Shown here piece by piece: positions 36,593-45,834 of a stretch of 64,000 nucleotides of DNA; position 1 is the stretch's first letter, and every line of letters begins with the position of its first letter. The stretch is taken from NCBI GenBank assembly GCA_964405665.1, contig CAYOOT010000001.1, positions 33,463 to 97,462 of the forward strand. The letters are read 5' to 3'. The notes under the pieces are model-generated. The model saw nothing but the letters and a program-made list of their open reading frames with translations. It was not told where the DNA came from and did no database searches. The stretch is from CAYOOT01 sp964405665 (lineage in GTDB: Bacteria; Bdellovibrionota_C; UBA2361; SZUA-149; CAZDWZ01). The position numbers and the translations under genes are program-made.

Positions 36593-37663
36593 TTAATTTA
36601 CTACAGTGTCATCAATTTTAGTATTCTTGGCACTAACAATTTGCTTAATCCCATTGAATCCCAACTCTCCTAAGGTAACTTTTTCTACCCTATTTCCAAT
36701 TTGCCCCAGGGCATTGGCACTGGAAAAAGTAAAAAAAGTAAAACCTCCATCAGGCCAACGTTCTTTAAAATATTCCGGACTATCCGGATGTGCCAAATCA
36801 AAAGATCTTAAGCCATATTTTTCTACCAGTTCAGCAATGGCCAACTGGCGATAGGGAGTTTTATCAACCCGACTAGGAATCGCTACTGCTCCATGTTTTT
36901 CTACGATTTCTAAAATTTTTCCGAATTCCTGTGGTAAGCAATAATCTCTTTTTCCATAAGCAGATTTAGGAACTTCCAGCTCATCAAGAAAATTATAAAT
37001 TTCAGCACTCCTAGCAGTTTCTGGAAAAAGAACAATCAGAAAAACCTCCTTGCAACCGGCAATTTCTGAACAAACAATTACCCCAGGAAGTATTTTTAAA
37101 TTTCCACAAGGATTATTACTCACTACCATATCTATAAAAGAGGCATTATAATATTCAGCCAAACCCATCATTTGCAAACCTTTAACTTCGGCAAGCCGGG
37201 CAATGGCCGGTCCCGGTTCAATACCAGCATTGAAAAAATAACCGGCTGTGCCCGGAGAATGCACCCTTAAATCAAGTAAATATTTTTTCCCATTCTTAAC
37301 GGGTTTGGCTAAAAAATTACTAGTCAAATTCTTTTTTTTACGTTGTTCATGAATAATTCTTTTATTATCTTTTGCCGCCTCTCTAAAAGGTTTAAGTAAT
37401 TTTACCGAAGGATTAAGAATCATTTCTTTAATTGCATTTTTTGCTTCTTCTGTTTTGACTAAAGCATGTAATTTTTTGGGCTCTTTTACTTTAATTTTTG
37501 TCTTTACTTCTTTTTTAACTGAATTTGTTTCTTTTTTTAAGACCAGTTTTACATCATTTTTAATGGCTTTCTTCTGTAGTATTTTTATAGGAAGAGTTTT
37601 AAGAGAAGATTTTTTTACTACAACTTTCTTTTCAGCCTTTTTATTCTTTGACTTTAGCTTCAT
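36593..37663 (-). CDS. PHP-like protein with lost metal ligands and lysine-rich N-terminus
   Basis: A 356-residue protein. Residues 1-110 are very rich in lysine (patches such as VKTKIKVKEPKK) and probably bind nucleic acid or are disordered. Residues 125-345 follow the PHP (polymerase and histidinol phosphatase) pattern: LLDLRVHSPGTAG, GLQMMGLAEYYN, ILPGVIVCSE and FLIVLFPE. Active PHP domains have DxHxHS, TDHN and PGxE here; this protein has DLRVHS, AEYYN and PGVIV, so several metal-binding histidines and acids are gone. It is likely inactive or uses different residues. No function can be assigned. Confidence 0.62.
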   Translation of the reverse strand: MKLKSKNKKAEKKVVVKKSSLKTLPIKILQKKAIKNDVKLVLKKETNSVKKEVKTKIKVKEPKKLHALVKTEEAKNAIKEMILNPSVKLLKPFREAAKDNKRIIHEQRKKKNLTSNFLAKPVKNGKKYLLDLRVHSPGTAGYFFNAGIEPGPAIARLAEVKGLQMMGLAEYYNASFIDMVVSNNPCGNLKILPGVIVCSEIAGCKEVFLIVLFPETARSAEIYNFLDELEVPKSAYGKRDYCLPQEFGKILEIVEKHGAVAIPSRVDKTPYRQLAIAELVEKYGLRSFDLAHPDSPEYFKERWPDGGFTFFTFSSANALGQIGNRVEKVTLGELGFNGIKQIVSAKNTKIDDTVVN

Positions 37664-37696
37664 GACGCCCCTTTTAATAACCTTTGCTAACCTTTT

Positions 37697-37719
37697 GCCT
37701 GGGGTTATAAACCCCAGGC
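37697..37719. terminator. GCCTGGGGTT hairpin after corC-type gene
   Basis: A perfect 10-base stem GCCTGGGGTT / AACCCCAGGC with a 3-base loop, 23 bases downstream of the CorC-type stop on the minus strand. No T-run follows, so it may be a terminator or a dispersed hairpin. Confidence 0.45.
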
Positions 37720-37742
37720 CTTAAGAGGTTTAGAAGCGCTAT

Positions 37743-39173
37743 TTAAGAAACGGATTCTGCTAAATCATTTTCTTGGCAGGGTTTTAATCTTACAGACTCA
37801 ATCCGATGTGATTGAACTTTTTCTACTGTTATTAAAGCCTTAGAACTGGATTGAGTCAAAAAGACCTCATGACCATTTGATTCTTTCTGCGAATCTTGCT
37901 CTACTTCAACTTCATTAAGTATTCGATCAACAACAATACTATCTCCCGGCTTAGGCATTCTTCCTAATGTGGTGAAAATGAAACCAGCAATTGTATCATA
38001 ATCCCCCTCGGGAATATCTAAATAAAACTGGGTATTGATATCGGTTACCAATTGACCACCATCAATCAAAATTTCTCCATTGGCTTGTACATCTACTGTT
38101 TTCTCCGGCACATCGGACTCATCAAAAATGTCTCCCACAATCTCTTCTAATAAATCTTCCAAAGAAACCACTCCGTCAACCCCACCATGCTCATCCAAAA
38201 CTATCGCTAAATGCAATTTCCTTTTTTTGAATTGCGCCAATAACTGATCCACAGGCATCGTTCCAGGAATAAAATAAGATTCCCGCATAATATTTTTAAC
38301 ATTAAAACCTTTAATTTGTTTTTGGCTGATTAATTCCGGAACGGTAAAATTCAAAATGTCTCTAGCAAGCAAGACTCCTAAAATGTCATCGTTATTATCA
38401 CCATGAACAGGGAACCTGGAAAAACCAGATTCTCTGATAATATGTAAAACATCGTGAAAATCAGCGGCAACAGGAATGGTCACCAAATCTGTTCGCGGAG
38501 TCATTATTTCTCTGGCAACTGTATTGGAAAGTCCGATTACTCCTTTAACCATTGCCCCACCTTCTTGATCAAGCAAACCTTCTTCGGCACTTTTAGTTAC
38601 TAAATTTGTTAATTCAGAAAAAGAACTCACTTCATTGGAATAAGCAATATTGGGCAAATTAATCAATTTAGAAAGAAGACGTGTTGAAATATTTAATAAA
38701 AACAAAAATGGCTTAGTGATCAATTTAAATACACAAATGGTTCCGGCAACCAATCTTAATGTTTGAATGGGATAACTTATCGCTAAAGATTTTGGTATTA
38801 ATTCACCAAAAAGTACAGAAATAAACAATGTAAAAACTAGGGTAAAAAATAAAACTATTACTTCCAGCTGCGAGCTACGTTCAAATCCGAACTTGCCAAA
38901 ATATGCTAATAAATCAAAATAGAAATACTGGGAGAACCAACCAATCAAAATTACACTAAGGATTAAACCAAAGTGAGAAGCTGAAAGAGTTAAATTCATA
39001 TCTTCAATTAAACTAAGTGCTGTCTCAGAACCTAATTTTTTGGTGCTTCCATTTTTAAAATCATAGGCGGTACAACGAACAATTGAAAATTCAGCTGCTG
39101 TAAAAATCCCACCAATAAAGACTAAAAAGAATAAAAGTAAAATATTGTCGAGCAGACCTATACCGGGATCCAT
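37743..39173 (-). CDS. CNNM/CorC-HlyC family membrane protein with CBS pair
   Basis: A 476-residue inner-membrane protein linked in this family to magnesium or cobalt efflux. Order: DUF21/CNNM domain with four membrane segments (residues 8-200); a CBS pair starting at REIMTPRTDLVTIP (about 218) through VDQLLAQFKKRKLHLAIVLD; then the CorC_HlyC domain, with EGDYDTIAGFIFTTLGRMPK near 402. The signature GGVDGVVSLEDLLEEIVGDI is complete. The extra C-terminal 30 residues are unremarkable. Confidence 0.92.
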   Translation of the reverse strand: MDPGIGLLDNILLLFFLVFIGGIFTAAEFSIVRCTAYDFKNGSTKKLGSETALSLIEDMNLTLSASHFGLILSVILIGWFSQYFYFDLLAYFGKFGFERSSQLEVIVLFFTLVFTLFISVLFGELIPKSLAISYPIQTLRLVAGTICVFKLITKPFLFLLNISTRLLSKLINLPNIAYSNEVSSFSELTNLVTKSAEEGLLDQEGGAMVKGVIGLSNTVAREIMTPRTDLVTIPVAADFHDVLHIIRESGFSRFPVHGDNNDDILGVLLARDILNFTVPELISQKQIKGFNVKNIMRESYFIPGTMPVDQLLAQFKKRKLHLAIVLDEHGGVDGVVSLEDLLEEIVGDIFDESDVPEKTVDVQANGEILIDGGQLVTDINTQFYLDIPEGDYDTIAGFIFTTLGRMPKPGDSIVVDRILNEVEVEQDSQKESNGHEVFLTQSSSKALITVEKVQSHRIESVRLKPCQENDLAESVS

Positions 39174-39375
39174 TTTTCAATATTCTTAATTGGTGATTAA
39201 AATAAGGAAGGTTATTTTTTTAGAGCTTTGTAAGACTATTTTCATAAGTTATTTAGATTCTTAATCAGATGTTATAGTTTCATATCGGAAGGCAGATTTC
39301 AACTTTTTTCAATAAAATCAAGCTAACCCAATAAAATTACTGGTTATTTGCTTTGGTTTGGATTAAATAGGGACT

Positions 39376-41565
39376 ATGAATGAAATAAACAATTTTCAAG
39401 CTTCACGAGAAATTTTATGGAACATCAACACAACTTTTAATGTTGTTTTAATGTATTGCTTATTTGCCGTTTCGCTACTGCTTTGTGGTTATGGAATATA
39501 TCGGAGGATTCTTCTCTGGTCATTGGGAAAACCGGAGAAACGGAAAATTAAAAACCTTCCCTCGGCTCTAGTATTCTTTTTTAAAAATATTATCGGACAA
39601 AAAACTGTCAACAGAGATAAAAAAGTTGCTTTGTTCCATGCGCCAATTTTCTACGGTTTCCTCGTTCTGCTTTTTACTACAACCATGGTTTTTTTGGATC
39701 ACGATCTGGGAATAGAAATCTATCGGGGACATTTTTATTTGGCTGTTACAATTCTTAGTGACTTATTTGGCCTCTTCTTAATTCTCGGAGTTCTTAAGGC
39801 CTATCATCGCCGCTACATTCAAAAGCCCGATCGTTTGCACCGCCAGCAAGGCGACCTGGTGATGCTGGGATTTTTATTAGTCTTATGTCTCCAAGGATTT
39901 TTGCTGGAATCTTTAAGAATCAAGGCGACAGAAGATCCCTGGAGAGAATATTCTTTTATTGGTAATTTACTCTCCCATTTGTTTTGGGGTTTAAGCGTTG
40001 ATTCGATAAAACTTCTGCACTATCTTACTTGGTGGTCACACACTCTTACTGTTTTTGCTTTTATTGCTTACATCCCTTATTCCAAATTTTTTCATATTTT
40101 CAGCAGCAGTGTTAATTTATTTTTTAATGACCGCGGTCAACCTAAAGGCGCGCTTCGTTATCCAGGAGATATCGAAGCGATCATGGAAAAAGCAGCTGAA
40201 TCCACAGAGGATGATGCTTTTAAAATCGGTGTTTCCACAATTAAAGATTTAAGCTGGAAACAATTGCTGGACCTAGATGCTTGCACCTCTTGCGGTCGTT
40301 GTCAGGAGGTTTGTCCGGCATATAATTCCGGCAAACCTTTATCTCCCAAATGGTTAATTCTAGATAGTAGAAACCATCTCTTGAAATTACATGCCGCTGA
40401 AAAATTCACTCCTGAAGGAATGATCCCTGCTTTGGACAAAACGGATCAATTTTTGCTTAAAAATTTAATGTTAGATGACAATTCCGATCTGCAAAAGGCA
40501 AATAATCCCTTGGTACAAAATGCTGCTTTGAATATCGGATTAGATCCGGAACATAAGCTTGCTACTGAGGTTTTAGAGGAAAATGTTTTTTGGTCCTGCA
40601 CCAGCTGTCGCGCTTGCATGGAAGTTTGTCCTGTCGGAATCGAGCATGTTGATTATATTATGGATGTTAGAAGATCAATGGCCTTGATGGAAGGAACTAT
40701 TCCTCAAGAAGCCCAAAGCAGTCTACGTTCCATTGAAACAAGAGGAAATCCTTTTGGTCCGGCCAATGAAAGAGCAAATTGGACCGAAGGTTTAAATGTT
40801 AGAATATTAAATGAGGGAGATGAGGCTGATGTTTTATATTGGGTGGGCTGTGTTTCCTCTTTCGATAAACGAAAACAAAAAATTGCCAAATCCCTTGCTG
40901 CCATTCTCAATGCCGCAGGAATCAAATGGGGGATTTTAGGCAACAAAGAATGCTGCACCGGGGATCCTGCAAGAAGATTAGGAGAGGAAAACCTTTTCCA
41001 AAGTTCAGTTAAAAAAAATATCGATACTCTCAGTAAAATAAAATTTAAAACTCTGCTCACCAATTGCCCCCACTGTTTTAACAGTCTGAAAAATGAATAT
41101 TCGCAAATTTCCGATCTCTTTGAAAAAAATTCCGTGCAAATTATGCATCATGCTCACTACATCCAGGAATTAATTAAAAACGAAAAAATCAAATTCAACA
41201 AGGTTCTCGATCAGGATTATACCTTTCATGATCCCTGCTATTTAGGACGTTACAATGATCAATACGATCAGCCTCGGGACGTGCTAATCAGCATTGGTCG
41301 GAAAAAGCCCAAAGAGATGAAAGATTCCAGAGAAAAAGGAATGTGTTGCGGAGCAGGCGGCGGACATTACTGGATGGACTTAAAAATTGGCGAAAGAGTC
41401 AATGTTTTAAGGGCCGATCAAGCCGCTGCAACAAATGCTTCAATAGTAGCGACAGCTTGCCCATTTTGTCTACAAATGCTAGAAGACGGCGTCAAAACAA
41501 CCAATAGAGAAGAGCAAATGACGGTAAAAGATATCGCCGAACTCGTCCTAGAATCAATGGAATAA
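39376..41565 (+). CDS. Membrane Fe-S oxidoreductase (EtfD/EMO-like)
   Basis: A 729-residue fusion. Residues 15-245 are a NarI-like cytochrome b membrane domain with several helices and histidines (FHAPIFYGFLVLLF, LHYLTWWSHTLTVFAF). Two 4Fe-4S motifs follow: CTSCGRCQEVCPAY near 303 and CTSCRACMEVCPVG near 405. Two CCG domains come next (CCTGDPARRLGEE with CPHCFNSL; HDPCYLGRYN with CCGAGGGHYW). This is the layout of ETF:menaquinone oxidoreductases (EMO, EtfD), which move electrons from acyl-CoA dehydrogenases through ETF to quinone. The acyl-CoA dehydrogenase at 54920 fits; etfAB are not in the window. typA follows 6 bases later. Confidence 0.88.
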   Translation: MNEINNFQASREILWNINTTFNVVLMYCLFAVSLLLCGYGIYRRILLWSLGKPEKRKIKNLPSALVFFFKNIIGQKTVNRDKKVALFHAPIFYGFLVLLFTTTMVFLDHDLGIEIYRGHFYLAVTILSDLFGLFLILGVLKAYHRRYIQKPDRLHRQQGDLVMLGFLLVLCLQGFLLESLRIKATEDPWREYSFIGNLLSHLFWGLSVDSIKLLHYLTWWSHTLTVFAFIAYIPYSKFFHIFSSSVNLFFNDRGQPKGALRYPGDIEAIMEKAAESTEDDAFKIGVSTIKDLSWKQLLDLDACTSCGRCQEVCPAYNSGKPLSPKWLILDSRNHLLKLHAAEKFTPEGMIPALDKTDQFLLKNLMLDDNSDLQKANNPLVQNAALNIGLDPEHKLATEVLEENVFWSCTSCRACMEVCPVGIEHVDYIMDVRRSMALMEGTIPQEAQSSLRSIETRGNPFGPANERANWTEGLNVRILNEGDEADVLYWVGCVSSFDKRKQKIAKSLAAILNAAGIKWGILGNKECCTGDPARRLGEENLFQSSVKKNIDTLSKIKFKTLLTNCPHCFNSLKNEYSQISDLFEKNSVQIMHHAHYIQELIKNEKIKFNKVLDQDYTFHDPCYLGRYNDQYDQPRDVLISIGRKKPKEMKDSREKGMCCGAGGGHYWMDLKIGERVNVLRADQAAATNASIVATACPFCLQMLEDGVKTTNREEQMTVKDIAELVLESME

Positions 41566-41571
41566 GTCATC

Positions 41572-43371
41572 ATGAAAGCCGTAAATGAAAAGTTAAGAAA
41601 TATTGCAATTATTGCCCACGTCGATCACGGGAAAACCACGCTAGTTGATCACATGTTTCGCCAAAGCGGAGTATTTCGCTCTAACCAAGAAGTAAACGAT
41701 CGCGTCATGGATAACATGGATTTGGAACGGGAAAGAGGAATTACTATTGCTGCAAAAAACTGTTCTGTAGAATGGAAAGGAATAAAAATAAATATTTTAG
41801 ATACTCCGGGACACGCTGATTTCGGCGGAGAAGTAGAAAGAGCCCTGATGATGGTTGATGGTGCAATCTTGTTGGTAGATTCTTCCGAAGGACCATTGCC
41901 TCAAACTAGATTCGTTCTGAAAAAGGCACTTGATGCTGGGTTAAAAATTATTGTTTGCGTCAACAAAATTGACCGCCAAGATGCTCGTCCCAAAGAAGTG
42001 CTAGATGAAATCTATGATCTTTTTATTGATCTCGATGCAACTGATGAACAAATCAATTTCCCTGTTATTTATGCAATTGGCCGGGAAGGCATCGCCAAAA
42101 ATTCTTTGGAAGAAGAAGCAAAAGATCTGAGCGCTCTTTTTGACAAAGTTCTGGAAATTATTCCCGGACCAACTTATTCCCCAGCAGAACCTTTCCAAAT
42201 GCTGGTGCTTAATCTTGCCTACTCCGATTATTTAGGAAGATTGGCTGTGGGTAGAGTATTTAATGGCAGCGCTAAGAAAAATGAGGGTTTAGTTTGCATC
42301 GGCGAAGGCAATCATATTGCTCCGCTTAAAATTTCTAAACTTCAGGTTTATCAAGGTGTGCAATTTCAAGAAGTCGACGAAGTCCTTCCCGGAGAAATAG
42401 TAATTCTTGCCGGAATTGAAGATGTAAAAATTGGAGATACAATTTGTACGAAAGATGCACCGAAAGCATTAAAGCGGGTAACTGTTGACGAACCTACGAT
42501 CTCGATAAATTTTTATGCTAACAACTCTCCTTTCTCCGGCCAGGAAGGAAAATTCGTTCAATCCAGAAAGATTCTCGAAAGACTAAAAAAAGAAGAATTA
42601 TTGAATGTCGCCATTAAAATTGAAGAAAATCCCGACGGCGAATCTTTTATCGTAAAAGGTCGTGGTGAATTTCAAATGGCGATTTTGGTGGAAACAATGC
42701 GACGGGAAGGTTTTGAATTGATGATCGGCCGACCGCAAATTATTTTCAAAGAAGTAGATGGCAAACAATTAGAACCGATTGAACATATTTTTATTGATTG
42801 CGATGAGAAATTCACTGGCATTGTCACTGAAAAAGTCGCTCTGAGAAAAGGTAAAATGTTGAACTTGGTAAATCATGGTTCGGGGCGGGTTCGTCTGGAG
42901 TTTTCCATTCCTTCTCGGGGTATTATTGGTTATCGCAATGAATTCTTAACTGATACCCGTGGAACGGGAATAATGAACTCTTATTTGAGCGGTTATGAAG
43001 AATTTCGCGGAGAAATCAAATCCCGAACCAATGGCTCTTTGGTTTCCGATAGAATGGGTGAAGCCGTGGCTTACGGGATATTTCATCTGGAACCAAGAGG
43101 AACAATGTTTGTTGTTCCAGGCGACCGGGTCTATGAGGGAATGATTATTGGAGAACATAATCGCGATAATGACCTTGATATCAATGTTTGTAAGATGAAA
43201 AAATTAAGTAACATGCGTGCTTCCGGCAAAGATGAAAATATTCTTCTTACTCCCGTCATTCCCATGACTTTGGAACGAGCAATAGAATTTATCAGAGATG
43301 ATGAATTAGCGGAAGTTACACCAAAGAGTATTCGTCTTCGAAAAGTTAAACTTCAAGCGAATCAAAGATAA
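41572..43371 (+). CDS. typA: Translational GTPase TypA/BipA
   Basis: A 599-residue ribosome-binding GTPase. The G-domain has AHVDHGKTTLVDHM, the switch I region RERGITIAAKN, DTPGHADFGGEVER and NKIDRQDA. Elongation-factor-like domains follow, with the TypA-specific C-terminal block (LSNMRASGKDENILLTPV, AIEFIRDDELAEVTPKSIR). Length is normal. It is in tight order with the EtfD-like gene and the rhodanese. Confidence 0.96.
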   Translation: MKAVNEKLRNIAIIAHVDHGKTTLVDHMFRQSGVFRSNQEVNDRVMDNMDLERERGITIAAKNCSVEWKGIKINILDTPGHADFGGEVERALMMVDGAILLVDSSEGPLPQTRFVLKKALDAGLKIIVCVNKIDRQDARPKEVLDEIYDLFIDLDATDEQINFPVIYAIGREGIAKNSLEEEAKDLSALFDKVLEIIPGPTYSPAEPFQMLVLNLAYSDYLGRLAVGRVFNGSAKKNEGLVCIGEGNHIAPLKISKLQVYQGVQFQEVDEVLPGEIVILAGIEDVKIGDTICTKDAPKALKRVTVDEPTISINFYANNSPFSGQEGKFVQSRKILERLKKEELLNVAIKIEENPDGESFIVKGRGEFQMAILVETMRREGFELMIGRPQIIFKEVDGKQLEPIEHIFIDCDEKFTGIVTEKVALRKGKMLNLVNHGSGRVRLEFSIPSRGIIGYRNEFLTDTRGTGIMNSYLSGYEEFRGEIKSRTNGSLVSDRMGEAVAYGIFHLEPRGTMFVVPGDRVYEGMIIGEHNRDNDLDINVCKMKKLSNMRASGKDENILLTPVIPMTLERAIEFIRDDELAEVTPKSIRLRKVKLQANQR

Positions 43372-43374
43372 ATA

Positions 43375-43716
43375 ATGCCAATTCTTTTTGGATTTTTCAA
43401 AATAAGCGGAGCTCCTCAGAGCAACGCTGATATCGCGCCTTCAGCTGCCTTGGCAAAAGTAAAAGAAGGTGCTCTTTTAGTAGATTCCAGAACAATAGAA
43501 GAATTTAATTCCGGACATATCGAAGGTGCTTTAAATATTCCCCATACTGAAACAAAAGTCCGACTGCTAGAACTTGGCGGTGATAAAAACAAAGAAATCA
43601 TTTTTTATTGTAAATCCGGCGGTCGCTCCGGCATGGCTCAAAAAATTCTTAAAGAAGAAGGATTTCTAAATGTTTTCAATGCCGGTGCTTACGAAAATTT
43701 ATTAGCCTGTAAATAA
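43375..43716 (+). CDS. Rhodanese-domain protein
   Basis: A 113-residue single-domain rhodanese with the active-site loop C79-KSGGRS and the flanking motifs LLVDSRTIEEFNSGHIEGALNIP (split across strands) and GFLNVFNAGAYE. It should transfer sulfane sulfur. It follows typA by 3 bases and is likely co-transcribed. The sulfur partner is unknown. Confidence 0.92.
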   Translation: MPILFGFFKISGAPQSNADIAPSAALAKVKEGALLVDSRTIEEFNSGHIEGALNIPHTETKVRLLELGGDKNKEIIFYCKSGGRSGMAQKILKEEGFLNVFNAGAYENLLACK

Positions 43717-43728
43717 ATTCTTTATGGA

Positions 43729-43782
43729 TTTTTCTAAAAGTTATGCCCCTCGTAACTGCCATACCTTTTTAAAAATACTGTA
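43729..43782. repeat. Degenerate copy of AAAAGTTATG palindrome family
   Basis: The left arm TTTTTCTAAAAGTTATGCCC faces a decayed right arm GCCATACCTTTTTAAAAATA. It matches the intact palindrome at 44883-44942 in both arms with several mismatches. Confidence 0.55.
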
Positions 43783-43866
43783 GCTGATTAAGATCATATC
43801 ATTCTTTAAATACAAAAATGATATAGTTTTGTATTTCAAATAACTTCCAAAAACAAAATTTAAGCT

Positions 43867-44799
43867 ATGGCAGAACAAGAAAAGAACAAGGTTTCTAATT
43901 CCAAAGAACCAATAAATTTAAGGCGCATTTATCCTATTGCCTATCGTTCAATTTTGCGTCGAAGTTTTGTCTGGATTGTTGGCTTAATTATCTTGATGAT
44001 TATCATCCCGATCGTCGATTCTTTTACACCAGGCAACGGGACAATGGTTGATCAGGTATTTTTTTTTCTTGAAACTACAATCCTGATTTTAGGAATTATT
44101 GTAGTATGTACCAAAATTATTTATGAATTTATTTATTTCCGCCTTTATTATTACGGAATTGAATTGGAACACCTGATTATTTCCCGGGGACTTTTTTTCA
44201 AAACACGCACTTCTATACCTTTGGCCTCCCTCTCAGATATCTACATCGATCGAGAACCAATTGATCTGCTGTTTTCTCTTTATAATCTTCGTTTTACTAC
44301 GGCCTCTCCGGCAGAACATGGTCCGGTGGAAGGTTTGTCCCATAAAAATGCTTTTGATTTTCAAAACTATCTTTTGGCATTAGCAAATACTACCGTTAAG
44401 CCAGTTGATAATGAAGCGGCAAAAGAAATACTAAGTTCTTCAAAAGTAACAAAGGAACCAGGGCTTTTTGACAAATGTCCGGCAAACGTCGATCCTCCTT
44501 CTAGCGCTCCTGAAAATTTACCAGAGCAGCATCGCTCAACTACGACGGAAAATACAGAAGCAAAAAAAGTTTTATCTCCTTCCCCTGTTCCTGCTCCGAC
44601 TTCTGAAAACATAGCAATGAAGATAGAGAAAGTTCCCTTAAAAGAAGAAATTGCTCCAACCCCTTCCCTTGTTGCCAATAAAATCCTTGATGAATTACAG
44701 CATACGCAAGAAGAATTAAAAAAAACAAGAGATGAACTAACTCATGCCGAAGAAGTTTTAGAAAAAACAAGAGATAAAATTGAACATCAAACTAAATAA
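43867..44799 (+). CDS. Bacterial PH-domain membrane protein with C-terminal coiled coil
   Basis: A 310-residue protein. Two membrane helices (about 35-55 and 68-90) precede a bPH2/DUF304 domain (YYGIELEHLIISRGLFF, then SIPLASLSDIYIDREPIDLL and LYNLRFTTASP), as in YdbS/YdbT. From about 170 the sequence is a Ser/Pro/Glu-rich linker. The last 45 residues form a coiled coil with heptads (DELQHTQEELKKTRDELTHA). The coiled-coil tail suggests oligomerisation or partner binding. Function of this family is poorly known. Confidence 0.78.
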   Translation: MAEQEKNKVSNSKEPINLRRIYPIAYRSILRRSFVWIVGLIILMIIIPIVDSFTPGNGTMVDQVFFFLETTILILGIIVVCTKIIYEFIYFRLYYYGIELEHLIISRGLFFKTRTSIPLASLSDIYIDREPIDLLFSLYNLRFTTASPAEHGPVEGLSHKNAFDFQNYLLALANTTVKPVDNEAAKEILSSSKVTKEPGLFDKCPANVDPPSSAPENLPEQHRSTTTENTEAKKVLSPSPVPAPTSENIAMKIEKVPLKEEIAPTPSLVANKILDELQHTQEELKKTRDELTHAEEVLEKTRDKIEHQTK

Positions 44800-44882
44800 T
44801 TTAGAACAACTCTTTACGCTAGCAAATTGCTCGCATTCACAAATCCGCCTTCGCTTCGACCTTAGCTAAAGCTACGGCAAGA

Positions 44883-44942
44883 TATAGTATTTTTCAAAAG
44901 TTATGTCCGTAGTAACGGACATAACTTTTGAAAAATACTATA
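44883..44942. repeat. Perfect palindrome with 28-base arms
   Basis: The arms TATAGTATTTTTCAAAAGTT...CCGT (44883-44910) and its exact reverse complement (44915-44942) are separated by 4 bases AGTA. Related copies are at 43729, 54079 and 56823. The gap 44800-45115 between two plus-strand genes otherwise holds only a flanking stretch with GCTAAAGCTACGG that is shared, inverted, with the region near 56790. Confidence 0.9.
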
Positions 44943-45115
44943 AATGGTTGTTTGAGTTTTTAGCCATTGACACAACATCGATCCTAGAGTTATTTAAAAG
45001 CATATTATATTGATTGGTCTTTCTTCTAAAAAACGAATTAAATACTTTTAAAAATTTGTATTAACAGTAAAACTTGAATTAATCCATTGATTCAAAGAAT
45101 TATTTATCAATAATT

Positions 45116-45739
45116 ATGAACAAAATATCTTCGGGTTCAGACTATCGCTTTAATGACAATCCTTGTCATGCAAATCATTATCTTTTCCCCCCCATTATAA
45201 ATATTTTGCAAAAGAAGGGGGCAAAGAAAGTGCTTGATCTTGGTTGCGGTAACGGCTTTCTATCAAAAACACTTTCCGAACTGGGGATGGAAGTTGTTGG
45301 AATCGATCCCAGTCAAAGCGGAATTGATAACTGCAAAAAACTTTTACCGAATAATAAATTTTACTGTATGGGGATTTATGACGATCCCAGTAAAATAGTA
45401 GAAGACAATTTTGATGCAGTAGTTTCCACTGAAGTAATTGAACATTTATTTTATCCCAGAGAACTCCCGCGTTTTGCTTTTAAAAAATTAGCGGAAAAGG
45501 GCTTGTTGATTTTAACAACTCCTTATCACGGATATATAAAAAACTTAACTTTATCTTTACTGAACAAATGGGATTCTCATATCAGCCCATTTTGGGATGG
45601 TGGACATATTAAGTTTTGGTCTGCGGCAACACTTACACAATTAGTGGAAGAAGAAGGATTCAATTTTCTTGATTTTAAAGGTTGTGGAAGACTCCCTTAT
45701 TTGTGGAAAAGTATGCTTATTGTCTGTGAAAAAAAATAA
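45116..45739 (+). CDS. SAM-dependent methyltransferase (UbiG-like fold)
   Basis: A 207-residue class I methyltransferase. Motif I is KVLDLGCGNGFLSKTL near residue 38, then VVGIDPSQSGIDNCKK, and DAVVSTEVIEHL for the post-II motif. It belongs to the broad Methyltransf_23 group; the substrate is unknown, with a small molecule or sugar most likely. It is monocistronic and convergent with hppA. Confidence 0.85.
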   Translation: MNKISSGSDYRFNDNPCHANHYLFPPIINILQKKGAKKVLDLGCGNGFLSKTLSELGMEVVGIDPSQSGIDNCKKLLPNNKFYCMGIYDDPSKIVEDNFDAVVSTEVIEHLFYPRELPRFAFKKLAEKGLLILTTPYHGYIKNLTLSLLNKWDSHISPFWDGGHIKFWSAATLTQLVEEEGFNFLDFKGCGRLPYLWKSMLIVCEKK

Positions 45740-45744
45740 TTTCC

Positions 45745-45816
45745 AAATCAGATCCTCCTTGACCCCCATAAAGGATCAAGAAAGATCTGATTTTCTTGAT
45801 TATAAAATCAAGAAAA
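45745..45816. terminator. Tandem hairpins between convergent genes
   Basis: Two stems lie between the methyltransferase stop and the hppA stop: AAATCAGATC / GATCTGATTT (45745-45754 and 45784-45793), then the perfect 11-base TTTTCTTGATT / AATCAAGAAAA (45791-45816). With A/T-rich flanks they probably serve as a bidirectional terminator. Confidence 0.6.
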
Positions 45817-45834
45817 AACAAATTAAATTATCAA

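Noticed and set aside
44883..44942. Palindrome as a simple rho-independent terminator
   Set aside because: The stem is A/T-rich, lacks a T-run after a GC stem, and copies occur in upstream regions of divergent genes.
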